Origin: Microbacterium profundi
GTDB lineage: Bacteria; Actinomycetota; Actinomycetes; Actinomycetales; Microbacteriaceae
Assembly: GCF_000763375.1 (NCBI RefSeq)
Contig: NZ_JPSY01000001.1
Coordinates: 930,001 to 994,000, forward strand
DNA length: 64,000 bases
Reading direction: 5' to 3'
In this document: positions 1 through 11,124 of the stretch, one piece after another
Position numbering within the stretch: position 1 is the stretch's first letter
How the letters are laid out: each line of letters starts with the position of its first letter
Notes under the pieces: generated by a model
What the model was told of the DNA's origin: nothing
Databases searched by the model: none
Seen by the model: only the letters and a program-made list of their open reading frames with translations
Position numbers and translations under genes: made by a program

Positions 1-180
1 CGTGCCTTTCGCCACGAGCACTTCTTCGAGGCAACCCCGGGTGGTGGCTGCCGTATGACTGACGACATCACATTTGCCTCACCCATTTTCGGGCTCCTCG
101 CGGAGCGCCTCATCCTTTTGCCGTATCTCCGTCGGCTGATCGTCAAACGAAACGTCGAACTGCTGAGACGGGTGGAATAG
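1..180 (+). CDS. SRPBCC family protein, C-terminal end (partial)
   Basis: The first base begins a codon of an open frame that runs without a stop to TAG at 178-180. The 59 visible residues read as the last strand and long C-terminal helix of an SRPBCC (START/cyclase-like) protein: a basic FRHEHFFE strand, a GGG-turn followed by RMTDDITF, then SPIFGLLAERLIL and a basic helix YLRRLIVKRN. SRPBCC proteins form a helix-grip fold that binds hydrophobic ligands. The ligand cannot be inferred. The start lies outside the window. The family call rests on this short tail only. Confidence 0.6.
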   Translation, partial: RAFRHEHFFEATPGGGCRMTDDITFASPIFGLLAERLILLPYLRRLIVKRNVELLRRVE

Positions 181-769
181 CCATAGCCTTGCAGTACGGT
201 TTGCTTCCGCGTTGCGGAAGGCGAGAGCTCGGCGAGGCTCGGACATCGCCAAGGTTCTCGCGATGGGGCGAAAGTCCGGCGATAGATCTCTCAGAGGTTC
301 GTGACACCTTCTGTGAGACAGATCGCGTCAAGTGCAAGACAACTCGACGTGAAGAACCCCAGATCAGCCATGACGTAGGTCGACAACTGTCGTGAGATCC
401 GACAAGGGACTCGAACCCCTAACCTTCTGATCCGTAGTAATCGGGTTCTTCGCCGAGATCCGCGTGATTCCGGGGGAGTTCTGGCATGGTTCACACATTG
501 GTGCACACACCCCCGTGCCAGGCCGCAACGGGAGACATCTCCCTACCTACGGTGGGATTTGAACCCACAAAGACCGCCAGCTACCTCGATCAGGCACCCC
601 GGTTCCACGCGGATTCGATCAGGTCAGGGTTCCGATTCGATCAGCCGGATCGGCCTCGATTTGATTCAGTTGTTGCCACGGTGTTGCCATGACGACGGAC
701 CGACGCCGGATCGAAGTGGGCAGAAGATCGCGTTCGTTCAGCAGCGCACTCTCTCCTCGCAGAGTGCTA
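181..769. other. Non-coding stretch at the left end of the tRNA-Arg island
   Basis: No convincing gene is visible in these 589 bases; the short open frames lack ribosome sites and protein-like composition. The stretch contains the partial tRNA-Arg copy at 404-438. Two short words also recur near the right end of the island: CGCGTGATTCCG at 461-472 and again at 5444-5455, and GGTGCACAC near 500 and again at 5384. The second half is the region downstream of the leftward AlbA_2 gene, which ends at 770. Confidence 0.5.
404..438 (-). repeat. 35-bp partial copy of tRNA-Arg(ACG), att-like
   Basis: Bases 404-438 are identical to 5609-5643, the stretch of the intact tRNA-Arg gene from the anticodon loop through the T arm. 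The copy lacks the 5' half of the tRNA and the last seven acceptor bases. Integrases of tRNA-targeting islands often use exactly this segment as the crossover core, so it is read as an att-type remnant. The missing acceptor end means it is not a textbook attL/attR pair. Confidence 0.6.
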
Positions 770-2584
770 CTACCTCAACACGAAGTGCGCGTTGCGGCCC
801 GCGGCGTCGCCCCGGGCCAGCAGATCGCCCTCCAGCCTCTCCAGCGCCCCGCGCGCGCCTTGGGGTGTCATTCCTGTCAGCACTGCGAAGTCCCCCGACG
901 TGATGCGATCGTGGTGGTCGAGCCAGCGACGCACGATAGTTCGAGCATCGTCGGCGCTCGGTCCCACGTACCAGAGCACTCCGCGCCGTTTTAGTCCGGC
1001 TGCATCGGCGACTCCGCTGAGCACGGCCTTGCGTGACATCGCCGACAGAACCCACACGTCCTTGTGGGATTCAATGATCGGCTGTGCATCGAGCACACAC
1101 ATGGCCGTTGTTTCGAGCGCTTCGGCGGCTTCGCTCGCCGACCGCTGAAGGAGCGTGGCCATCTCCGTCGCTGTTGTAAAGGGGTTGTGGAGGAGTGCGT
1201 GGATGACGAGAGCGACCTGAACGTCACGTTGTCGCGCTGCGGGTTGGAGGCGTGTTGTCAGCCGCATGATGGGCACCACCGGCGCGCCGCCGACGAGCCT
1301 GGCACGCACCCGAGGGCCAGAGTCCTCAATGATCCTCGGCGGCTGGTGGCCGAGCGCCACCATCTCGCGATACATGCGGTCGACACCGATTCCCTGCTTG
1401 TCAACAAGCCCGAGGGCAAGTGCAGCGTCCGCAAGCGCCGGCGACCGGCTGAACCGTTGTGTAAGGAGGTTGTCAGCTGTGACCCCGCCGACGAACCCGC
1501 CCGGCGAGACCACGGTGAGGGAGTAATCCTCCTCAACCCATGTGACTGTTGTCGGTGCGTGCTGGTTCCAGTCCCGATGCACGATCCCATTGAGAATTGC
1601 CTCACGTGCTGCGCGGGTCGGAATGAGCCTGACAACCCGCTCAGCGAACTCTCCCGCGATCGTCACCCGATCGTTGGCAGCATCCATCAGTGCCTCGACC
1701 CGCGCGACCTGTTCGAGCAGACTCACTCCCTGAAAGCTCTCCTCGCGCGCGAGCACATCCCCACCTTCGACATCAAGTCGAGTCCAGCTCAGCCAGGGAC
1801 GCGGTGCAGCGCAGAACAACAATGCGCCAGCTTCCGTGAGGAAACCCTCGACGGTCAAGAGGCCGAGCTGGCGGAGCATGTCTTCGGTCGAAGCATCCGC
1901 GATGTCTGTCGCGCTGGCATCCTTGAGGTCCCGCCGCCCCAGGTAGCCTCGCGCGACCGCGATCGCGCCCGGAGTTACGTGATGGGTGGTCAGCGAGCTG
2001 GGTCGCGACATCGGGTCCCACCCCGCTCGCCCCTGACGATGCAACCACCATTGACCACGGTCGATCGGCACTGATGCTGGCCCGACGCGCCATCGGAGCC
2101 TGTCGCTGGTGTCCTCGACCGGTTCCCGCGCCTCGGGTACATAGAGAACCAGCAGTCGGATGCCCTGTTCGACGCGTTCGATGACATCAGGGGCGATGTC
2201 GATCCGACGGTAGATCTGCTGTCGCAGCCACTCCGCATCCAATTCCGTACCGAGCAGATCGCCCGCTTTGTCTTCGATCCCGACGATAAGCGCCCCGCCG
2301 CCTGGAGTGTTTGCCATCGCGGCAATCTCGTCGGCGAGATGGTCGGCCGCCTTCGTATTCTCGCGGTTCCCCGGCAACAGCCGACCGCCGGACCCGCGGC
2401 GCCCTGCCTCTTCTTTGATATCGACGCGCTGGCGTTCTACGTCGTCGGGCAGCGCCCCCGTGCGGATCTGCGCGAGGCATCGCTCGACCGCGTCTTCCGC
2501 GCGGGCGCGATCGGCGAGCAGTTCCGTGCCCGGCTGAAAGGGAACCAGATCGCTCGACTCAGACATGGCTTTCAGTTTACGCAT
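770..2584 (-). CDS. AlbA_2 (Schlafen-like) and HATPase_c_4 domain protein
   Basis: A 604-residue protein. Residues about 50-125 match the AlbA_2/AAA_4 nucleic-acid-binding domain: an acidic-basic IKEEAG strand, then ADEIAAMANTPGGGALIVGI, the usual ANTxGG-x-GI core. Residues about 310-430 resemble the RecG-like HATPase_c_4 region (REAILNGIVHRDW, SPGGF, GIGVDRM). The last third looks like winged helices (TGMTPQGARGALERLEGD). Such proteins occur as regulators and in defence loci. It lies 79 bp behind the TOTE-type gene on the same strand, so the two are probably co-transcribed. A second possible start is the ATG at 2566. The partner role is inferred from context. Confidence 0.75.
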   Translation of the reverse strand: MRKLKAMSESSDLVPFQPGTELLADRARAEDAVERCLAQIRTGALPDDVERQRVDIKEEAGRRGSGGRLLPGNRENTKAADHLADEIAAMANTPGGGALIVGIEDKAGDLLGTELDAEWLRQQIYRRIDIAPDVIERVEQGIRLLVLYVPEAREPVEDTSDRLRWRVGPASVPIDRGQWWLHRQGRAGWDPMSRPSSLTTHHVTPGAIAVARGYLGRRDLKDASATDIADASTEDMLRQLGLLTVEGFLTEAGALLFCAAPRPWLSWTRLDVEGGDVLAREESFQGVSLLEQVARVEALMDAANDRVTIAGEFAERVVRLIPTRAAREAILNGIVHRDWNQHAPTTVTWVEEDYSLTVVSPGGFVGGVTADNLLTQRFSRSPALADAALALGLVDKQGIGVDRMYREMVALGHQPPRIIEDSGPRVRARLVGGAPVVPIMRLTTRLQPAARQRDVQVALVIHALLHNPFTTATEMATLLQRSASEAAEALETTAMCVLDAQPIIESHKDVWVLSAMSRKAVLSGVADAAGLKRRGVLWYVGPSADDARTIVRRWLDHHDRITSGDFAVLTGMTPQGARGALERLEGDLLARGDAAGRNAHFVLR

Positions 2585-2663
2585 ACCCCTAAAGAGAAAG
2601 TGCCTCGCGGCATGGCGATTCGCTATCCATTCGAACCGAGCGCGCGTCGGGGGACTTTTCCTC

Positions 2664-5053
2664 TCAGCCTGAGTCGTTCACGACCGAGAATCCTTCCTTC
2701 GCCACCACGCGCCGACGACGATTGTGCATCCGCTCCAGTATCGGTACGGCAGCGTCGCGGAAGTCGTGAACAACGGCGGCTACATCCGCGTCGACGCCGC
2801 GCGTAACCCGACCGACCTGCTGGATGATGCGACCCTTGAATGAGACCGGCACCGCGAGGAACAAGGCATTCAGAGATGGCAGGTCGATCCCCTCGCCGGC
2901 GATCTTGTCGATCGCGACGAGTACGAACGGCTCACGCGCCGCGTCCAAGGATGCGAGCCGGTCACGCAGTGTCCGCCGCTCCGCGGCACTCAGCCGACCG
3001 TGAAGAGACAGCACCGGGACCTCGGTGCGCGAAGCGATCCCTTCAGCAAGCACATCGAGGTGGTCGAGCCGGTTCGTCAGCACCAACGACCGACGGCCTT
3101 CCTCCGCTGCACGGACGACGTGCTCGACGATAAGCGCATTGCGGACCTCGTCGAGCGCAAGTTCGGAATAGATCGCCTGAATCGAGGGTCCATCTGCTCC
3201 AACTTCTTCGGTGGTGAACGCGGTCTCGTGCACGATGAAACTGCGCGCCTCAGCGGGTGCTGCCGTTATGGTGTGCCGGATCGGTCCGCACTGCATCGTG
3301 ATGAGCCCGTCCATCTGGTCGGCACGATAGGGAGTCGCCGTGAGACCAACCCACTGCCGCACACTCACCGCACGGATGGCAGCCTCGACGGCAGGCGCGG
3401 CGACCGCATGGCACTCGTCGACGATGACCTGCCCATACTCTTCGAGCACCGTCGGGTCCCCGCTACGGTGGGCGATCGACTGCATCATGATGACGTCGAC
3501 GATCCCCCGACGCTTACGGCGCCCGTTACCCAATTGCCCGATCTCCTTGTCGGTGATGGAGAGAAACTGAGTCAGTCGCGTTCGCCATTGCTGGAGCAGC
3601 TCGGCACGGTTGACGAGAATCGCGGTCGGTGTCGCGCGTTCGGCTATCAGCGCACATGCGATCACGGTCTTGCCCGAACCTGGCGGGGCGACCAGCACTC
3701 CTGTGTTGTGACGCCGCAGGGCCGTAACCGCGTCCCGCTGGTGATCATGCAGTTCGCCCGTGAACACCACATCGATAGATGTGCGCGCCGCCACGTCGAC
3801 CGACACCTCGACCTGGAAACCAGCATCCGCGAGCACGTTGGTTACCTCGTCGAGCAGGCCGCGGGGTAGGCGCAGTTCGCCTTCATCATGCTCGAAGCAT
3901 GTGACGAGTCGTGGGATGCCGAACGTGCTGAATCGCTGCGCCTGCCGACGATAGAACTCCGGATTCGAGACGGATGCTGCGTGCTTGAGCTCGGTGATCA
4001 CCAAGCCGGGAAGACCCTCCACAGGAATATGCACGACCGCATCGCGACGCACCACGATCCGTCGTCCCGCGATGCGGGCAGCCTCAGCCTTGACCGCCGC
4101 CCGGCGAGGCCTCGTCGCAAGCGACTCCCGCGGCCCGGCAGACAATCGACTCGAGTTGGTCGCGAACTCACCCACCCGCTCGGCCGGCACAGGGCTGACA
4201 GCAGCGAGCGCAGCGAACTGATCCGCGAATGGCTCCCAGGTCTCAGGGTCGGCAAACACCGTCGTCCCTCGGCGGCGAGAGTCGCCCTGGAGCGGAAGTG
4301 CGATGAGGTTTCCGAGACGCAGGCGTCCAGGAGAGCGCGCCGGAAGGGTGTCCTGGGAAGGAAAGAACCGGTCGTAGCTCGACATCGGCATCGACGTTTG
4401 CTCTGCCATCGCCGCGCGCAGCATCGCCGCTCCCATCGCCCGCGCGGTCGCGGCGGGCACCGCTGCTTCGAAGAAGACCCAGACATGCGCGCCCTCCCCC
4501 GAGCGCGAGATCTCGGCAAGGGCACCGATCCGAGCCTTTTTGCACGCGGCGGCATACGCCCGGGCATCCTGTCGCCAGCCGCCATCATCGAAGTCGCACA
4601 CGAGAAGTCGACAATGGTCGTCCGGCAGGAGCGGTATAGACCGACGTGAAACTCACGATCACCTGTCCGCCCGCCGCGAAGATGCTGCTCAAGAACCGCA
4701 TCCGTCAACGGGAGCAAGTCACCATCAGCCGTCGCGTCGGTGAAGAACCCGCCCCGCACGGCCGGGCTCCAACCCTTCTTACCAGTGCGACGACTCACCC
4801 ACGGCAGCGCGTAGGCGTCGGTGCGACCGGCGAATCGGGCGCGAAACAAGGCAAGCTTCTGCTCGGGCGAGGATGCAGCCGTCACCGCAGTCACCCGCTC
4901 GTTAACCGCGTCGCGGAGTCCGAGCGCTGCAGACTCAGTTCGCGGCACGGCCTCCTGCTCGATCTCCTCGAGGGCGCGACGCGCGACCGCGAGTTCCTGT
5001 TCGAGCTGACGAACACGCTCCCGCGCCTCTGCCAGCCGGCCGCTACCATCCAC
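2664..5053 (-). pseudogene. TOTE-type archaeo-eukaryotic primase plus SF2 helicase, frameshifted
   Basis: Two overlapping frames add up to one protein of about 796 residues. The first 140 residues (5053 to about 4634) hold a coiled coil and then YALPWVSRRTGKKGW and FHVGLY. The frame then shifts by one base at 4632-4634, and the sequence resumes as LLPDDHCRLLVCDFDDGGW. The primase part keeps the CDFDD acidic motif, SRSGEGAHVWVFFE and the FPSQD block. The helicase has APPGSGKT, VDECHA, GLTATPYR, LHGRLSAAER and QQVGRVTRG. No nuclease domain is visible. Loss of one C in TACCCGCTC would explain the break; real mutation and base-call error cannot be separated here. If real, only a truncated helicase could still be made. 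Confidence 0.8.
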
Positions 5054-5547
5054 TCCTCGACCGTATCTCGGTACGCCACCACACGAGTTGCGCGATGCCT
5101 CGGCAGGCGTGCCGACGCAGACCGCCGCAGCGTGTGGACGGCTTAAGGCAGGCTGGTGCCCCGAACTCGAACTCGCCTTCGCGAGCCGCCCGTGGGTGTC
5201 AATGGGGCCAACCCCGTTTGTTCACACCTCGCGACCGCTTGGATCAACCCCGGTCGGGCGATTTCGAGTTCGCGCCCTTACAGGGGCGCTTCGGATGAGC
5301 TCGACCGCCCTTGCGGTCGCCAGCCGGCTCGTCTGCCGTCAGGTCGTGGAGACGATCGTAGGACACAGAATCGCGCCGGACCCGGTGCACACATGCGTGC
5401 ACACATGTGGTCGACGCCGAGCGCGATCTCACCACCAATGACTCGCGTGATTCCGCGGAATATCGCGCCACTCCATCGAATCTTTCTGACTCTCGATCAG
5501 ACGGCGCGTCAGCGGAATCAGAACGAACCCGGTACCTCCCGGAAACA
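5054..5547. other. Non-coding right flank of the island
   Basis: No gene is supported in this stretch, which lies upstream of the leftward TOTE-type gene. It should hold that operon's promoter, but no clear pair of boxes was found. At 5384-5410 there is an imperfect direct repeat of GTGCACACATG. At 5444-5455 lies a 12-bp word also found at 461-472 near the left end. These may be leftovers of integrase arm sites. Confidence 0.4.
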
Positions 5548-5577
5548 CGAAAACCCGCGGAAATCCGCGGGTTTTCG
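5548..5577 (-). terminator. Hairpin terminator downstream of tRNA-Arg
   Basis: A perfect 13-bp inverted repeat (5548-5560 with 5565-5577) flanks the 4-base loop AAAT. The stem is GC-rich in its centre and ends in runs of A and T, so it can work as a rho-independent terminator in either direction. It lies 24 bp beyond the 3' end of the leftward tRNA-Arg gene. Confidence 0.75.
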
Positions 5578-5600
5578 TAGATTGCTGTCTCAACACAGTG

Positions 5601-5673
5601 TGCGCCCGAAGGGACTCGAACCCCTAACCTTCTGATCCGTAGTCAGATGCTCTATCCATTGAGCTACGGGCGC
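5601..5673 (-). tRNA. tRNA-Arg(ACG)
   Basis: A full cloverleaf reads on the minus strand. The acceptor stem is GCGCCCG pairing with CGGGCGC, the anticodon loop is CTACGGA with anticodon ACG, and the T loop is GTTCGAGTCC. CCA is not encoded. Its stretch from anticodon loop to T arm is duplicated at 404-438, and the island lies just downstream of it, the usual place for tRNA-targeting elements. Confidence 0.95.
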
Positions 5674-5748
5674 ATATCTCGGCCCACATCTCTCGAAGTG
5701 GGCCTCAGCAAGAATACATGACGAAGCACCCCAACGCGAAACCGAGCG

Positions 5749-6309
5749 TCAGGCCTGCTGCTCGCGCTTGCGCCGCGCACGCTGCTCGGACGATAGAGCC
5801 TGCAGATCGACGAGGCGCAGCGCCTGCATCCGCGCTTCACGCATGACCTCGTAGTCGGGATCCTGATCCGGGCGCATGCCCTCGACATGGAGCCTGCGGT
5901 CGAGGTTGCCGCGCACATCCGCCCACGCCGCCTCGCGTGCGCCCTCGACGAGAGCGCCGAGCTGTTCGGGGTCTTCGGCGATGGCCCGCAGCTTCTCGGC
6001 GACGCCGGCCGACTGCTTGGCCCGGCGGCGGAGGTTGCGCACATCGCGGTCACGGTAATCGTGCGTGCTCGACGGATCGGAGTGCCGTCCCCGAGCGCGC
6101 TTGCGCCACGTGGTCACCCGTTCGGCCGCCTGCTCGGACTCATCGGCCATCGCCAGCAGCGCCTCGCGTGCGGCTGCGAGGTAGCGCTCGGCGTCGAACA
6201 CGCCGCCCTGGGCGATCGTGCCGACAAGGATGCGGTTCTTCACCGTCAGGCGCGCAGCAGCCGTCCCGATGGCGACGCCTTCGGCCACAGCATCCGCAGT
6301 TCGTCCCAC
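5749..6309 (-). CDS. Conserved hypothetical actinobacterial protein
   Basis: About 186 residues, mostly helical and rich in Arg, Ala and Glu, with no signal peptide or membrane segment. The central part (THDYRDRDVRNLRRRAKQSAGVAEKL) and the basic C-terminal tail SEQRARRKREQ suggest a cytoplasmic helical, possibly nucleic-acid-associated protein. The GTG at 6309 was chosen because GAGGAGG at 6321-6315 lies five bases upstream; a GTG at 6339 would add ten residues. It is the first chromosomal gene right of tRNA-Arg. Function not recognised. Confidence 0.6.
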   Translation of the reverse strand: MGRTADAVAEGVAIGTAAARLTVKNRILVGTIAQGGVFDAERYLAAAREALLAMADESEQAAERVTTWRKRARGRHSDPSSTHDYRDRDVRNLRRRAKQSAGVAEKLRAIAEDPEQLGALVEGAREAAWADVRGNLDRRLHVEGMRPDQDPDYEVMREARMQALRLVDLQALSSEQRARRKREQQA

Positions 6310-6438
6310 CACAACCTCCTCTGGAGATCGTACCGTCACCGACTGACGCCAGAGGGGGCCAGAATAGAACGCGACAGGTTCTCCCCACCTGCGATGAAGC
6401 GAACGGCACGAACCCGAAACGTGTCAGGAGGAGGATGC

Positions 6439-7275
6439 ATGAGCCGGCTGACCCTTGCCGGGAACACCACCGTGATCACCGGCGCCGCCAGCGGCATGGG
6501 TGCACAGCTCGCCGTTCAGCTCGCGGCGGCCGGAGTGCACCTCGCGCTGCTCGATCACAACGCGCAGGCGCTGGCGTCCGTCGCATCGGATCTGCCAGGC
6601 ACGGTGACGACGCACGTCGTCGACCTGCGCGACGACGACGCCGTCGCCGCGACCGCCGCCGGGGTGACCGCCGCACACCCGAGGATCAACGCGCTGATCA
6701 CATGCGCCGGATCGTCGATGCTCGGCAGCCTCGAGCAGCTCACGATGGAGGAGATGCGCTGGCTGGTCGACGTCAACCTCTGGGGAACCGTCTCGATCAC
6801 GAAGGCGCTGCTGCCGGCACTGCGATCCCGTCCGGCTGCGCACATCATGCATCTCGCCAGCGTCTACGCCCTCGCAGCGCCCGCAGGACGAATCCCCTAC
6901 TCGATGAGCAAGTTCGCGGTCAGAGGGTTCTCCGAAGCACTGCGTCACGAACTCGAGGGCAGCACGGTCACCGTGGGCGCGGTCTATCCTGCAGGCGTGC
7001 GCACGGGCATAATCCTGCACGGCCGATACGCCGCGGCGATCGATCCGGCAGTCGCCGCACGTGCCGCATCCGCGCAGGCAGCGATGTACCACACCGAACC
7101 GACGGATGCCGCGGCGCGCATCATCCGTGCAGTCGAACGGCGCAGCATCCGCACGATGGTCGGACGAGAGGCCCGGCTGATCGACGTGCTGACACGTCTG
7201 ATGCCCGCCAGGTACTGGCGTGTGATGCGCGGTTCGCTGCGAGAGGCGACCGATACGACCACGCCGGTGGGCTGA
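6439..7275 (+). CDS. SDR family NAD(P)-dependent oxidoreductase
   Basis: A 278-residue classical short-chain dehydrogenase. The cofactor motif TGAASGMG is near residue 13, an NAG-like CAGSS near residue 92, the catalytic Ser in HLASVYA, and YSMSK carries the catalytic Tyr and Lys. The C-terminus (RLMPARYWRVMRGSL) resembles membrane-associating SDRs. A strong ribosome site, AGGAGGAGG at 6426-6434, fixes the start at 6439. It converges on the GntR gene at 7285 and stands alone. The substrate is unknown. Confidence 0.85.
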   Translation: MSRLTLAGNTTVITGAASGMGAQLAVQLAAAGVHLALLDHNAQALASVASDLPGTVTTHVVDLRDDDAVAATAAGVTAAHPRINALITCAGSSMLGSLEQLTMEEMRWLVDVNLWGTVSITKALLPALRSRPAAHIMHLASVYALAAPAGRIPYSMSKFAVRGFSEALRHELEGSTVTVGAVYPAGVRTGIILHGRYAAAIDPAVAARAASAQAAMYHTEPTDAAARIIRAVERRSIRTMVGREARLIDVLTRLMPARYWRVMRGSLREATDTTTPVG

Positions 7276-7284
7276 CGCCCGGCC

Positions 7285-7932
7285 TCACGCCCGGGCGACT
7301 CCGAATCGCTCGAGTGCGGTGAGCGCACCGAGCTCGAGGTGGCGGGTCACGAGTTCGCGCACGAGCTCGACATCACGAGCCCGGATCGCCTCATACAGCG
7401 CGCGATGCTCCACGGCCTCGGCCATCAGATCCTCGTGCCTCCCGAACAACCACCTCAACCTGGTGACGAAGACCGCCCCGAGTTCCATGAACATCTCGTT
7501 GCCTGCCAGCACCGTCATGTACTCGTGGAATCTGCCCGCCAGCGCCATGGCTTCATCGACCTCGCCGGCGATCGCGGCACGCTCTTCGCGCTCAAGCAGT
7601 TCGCGCAGCGTCTGCAGACCCTCGGCGTCGTGACGCTGCGCCGCATACACGAACAGCAGCGTCTCGACCGTGGCCCGCACCTCGGCGAGATCCTCGATGT
7701 CCTTTCGGGTGAAGCTGCGCACGACCGCCCAACTGCGCGGCCGGGGAGTGACGACGCCCTCGCCGACGAGAGCGCGGATCGCCTCGCGCACCGGTAGACG
7801 CGAGACGTTCAGCTCCGCCGCGATATCCCGCTCCACCAACCGCGAGCCCGGCAATCGGCGCCCCAGCATGATGTCGTCGCGCAGCACCCGTGCCACGCGC
7901 GCAGATTCGAGCTCTCCGTTTTCCGCCCCCAT
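7285..7932 (-). CDS. GntR family transcriptional regulator (FCD type)
   Basis: A 215-residue repressor-type regulator. Residues 10-75 form the winged helix (LPGSRLVERDIAAELNVSRLPVREAIRAL), followed by a helical FCD ligand-binding domain with the usual Asp and His metal ligands in RFHEYMTVL and EHRALYEAI. FCD regulators sense small organic acids. Its target is not evident: the neighbours are an SDR convergent on one side and a rhodanese on the other. Confidence 0.88.
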   Translation of the reverse strand: MGAENGELESARVARVLRDDIMLGRRLPGSRLVERDIAAELNVSRLPVREAIRALVGEGVVTPRPRSWAVVRSFTRKDIEDLAEVRATVETLLFVYAAQRHDAEGLQTLRELLEREERAAIAGEVDEAMALAGRFHEYMTVLAGNEMFMELGAVFVTRLRWLFGRHEDLMAEAVEHRALYEAIRARDVELVRELVTRHLELGALTALERFGVARA

Positions 7933-8094
7933 TCGCGCATTCTCTCACTCTTCTGAGAACGGCGTGAGATTTGGTATCCCAATCTGCGAGCTCGGATGGG
8001 GTTGAACGCTTGACGACCTTCGAGGTGGGTCATGTCAGTGGGAACCTGTCCTCTCCGGCGCTATTCCCTCATGACGGCAGATGTCGTTCGCACA

Positions 8095-8964
8095 TCACAC
8101 CTTCGTGAGCCTGCCATCGGGAAGGATCCCGACGGCGACCGGCTGCCCCCGGGTGTTCGACCACTGACTCCACGATCCCGGGTACACGAGCGCGCGGATG
8201 CCCGACTGCTCGAGTGCGAGCACCGTGTGCATCGACGCCACTCCTGAACCGCAGTAGACGGCGACCTCGGTGCCGGCATCCACTCCTGCGGTTGCGAAGA
8301 TGCGGCGCAGAGCATCAGGATGCTGGAGTCGGCCGTCGCCGGTGACCGTCGCCATCGCCGGCAGGTTCACGGCGCCGGGGATGTGCCCGCCGACCGGATC
8401 GGTCGCGGTCTGCGCTCCGCTGTACTGCTCTGGCGTGCGCGCGTCGAGCAGCACACCGCGATCGCGGAACGCCTCGACCTGGTCGAGCAGGATCACTCCG
8501 GCAGCGTCGCCTGCGAAAGTGATCCTGCCGGGCTCGGGGAGCACATCGCCGCGCTCGAGCGGCATTCCCTCGCCCGCCCAGGCGCGGATGCCACCGTCGA
8601 GCACTCTCACGTCCACGCCGAACCGGCGCAGCAGCCACCACAGTCGTGCCGCGGGCACGCTCCGGTTGTCGTCATACGCGACGACGGTGTCGCCGTCGTC
8701 GAGGCCCCACCCGCGTGCGGCGCGCTGCAGATCGTCGGTTTCCGGGAGCGGATGCCGCCCCTCCGCCGGCTCGCCGCGGCGAGCGAGTTCATGCTCCAGG
8801 TCGACGTAGACGGCTCCAGGCAGATGCGCCGCCAGATACTCCGGCCTCCCCTCAGGGCGATCGAGTCTCCAGCGCACGTCGAGCAGCCGCACGGCCGGGC
8901 CGGTGCCGTGCTCTTCGGCGCGCTGCAGATGGATCAGCTGCGCCACGCTGACGAGGTGGCTCAT
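8095..8964 (-). CDS. sseA: Two-domain sulfurtransferase (rhodanese)
   Basis: About 289 residues with two rhodanese folds. The N-terminal domain (VRLLDVRW to RLWWLLRRFGVDVRVLDGG) is catalytically silent. The C-terminal domain carries the active-site loop VAVYCGSGVAS with the sulfur-carrying Cys, and the substrate specificity depends on this loop. Such enzymes move sulfane sulfur from thiosulfate or 3-mercaptopyruvate. The next genes on the same strand side are sufU and sufS, so a role in sulfur trafficking is plausible. The ATG at 8964 starts just before the first domain; a GTG at 9012 would add 16 residues of low-complexity sequence. Confidence 0.85.
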   Translation of the reverse strand: MSHLVSVAQLIHLQRAEEHGTGPAVRLLDVRWRLDRPEGRPEYLAAHLPGAVYVDLEHELARRGEPAEGRHPLPETDDLQRAARGWGLDDGDTVVAYDDNRSVPAARLWWLLRRFGVDVRVLDGGIRAWAGEGMPLERGDVLPEPGRITFAGDAAGVILLDQVEAFRDRGVLLDARTPEQYSGAQTATDPVGGHIPGAVNLPAMATVTGDGRLQHPDALRRIFATAGVDAGTEVAVYCGSGVASMHTVLALEQSGIRALVYPGSWSQWSNTRGQPVAVGILPDGRLTKV

Positions 8965-9061
8965 GTCCCCAGCATCCGCACCGGGGCGCCGCAGGTCACG
9001 CGATGACGACACGCTCGTTCATGAAGCGACACACGACGTCACATGTGCGCGTCGCCGGGGA

Positions 9062-10803
<1,742 letters not shown>

Positions 10804-10870
10804 TCAAGTTTCTCACCCGCACGCGCGCCGAGGGCGCCCAAGACGTCCAGGTCAGGCGGGTGGGGCAGGG

Positions 10871-11047
10871 TCAGGCGGGAGAGTCGTCCGGGTTCAGCGC
10901 CTTCAGCGCGTCTTCTTCGACCGCATTGTCGGCGTCGAGCTCCTGCTCGGTGGTCTCGTCGCCACCCAGAGGTGCGCCCCCTTCTTCGTGCGCGGCGGGG
11001 TGCTCCGGGTGTCGTTCTTCGGCGGGGTCGGGTCGGTGATCGTCCAT
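10871..11047 (-). CDS. Small acidic hypothetical protein (58 aa)
   Basis: An ATG at 11047 opens a 58-codon frame ending with TGA at 10871. The product begins MDDHRPDPAEERHPEHP and continues with GGDETTEQELDADNAVEEDALKALNPDD. It is strongly acidic, has no Cys, and is predicted to be disordered. It lies 70 bp upstream of sufS on the same strand. Composition and codon use are protein-like, and similar short acidic proteins are common in Microbacteriaceae. Function unknown. Confidence 0.6.
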   Translation of the reverse strand: MDDHRPDPAEERHPEHPAAHEEGGAPLGGDETTEQELDADNAVEEDALKALNPDDSPA

Positions 11048-11124
11048 ACCCGGAACGCTACGCGCGTCGGGGCGGGTGCGCCATCCGCGGCTGTTGTTAG
11101 TGTGTGTCGAGAGGGAAGGAACCC

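Noticed and set aside
550..580. tRNA-like words (GATTTGAACCCAC) in the left flank
   Set aside because: No acceptor stem, D arm or anticodon arm can be drawn around it, so it is at most a T-arm look-alike.
5088..5635. Short open frames right of the TOTE-type gene
   Set aside because: No ribosome site, low-complexity Arg/Pro/Ser products, and overlap with the terminator and tRNA-Arg.
9013..9061. Longer start (GTG 9012) for the rhodanese
   Set aside because: It adds a low-complexity stretch before the domain and has no better ribosome site than the ATG at 8964.
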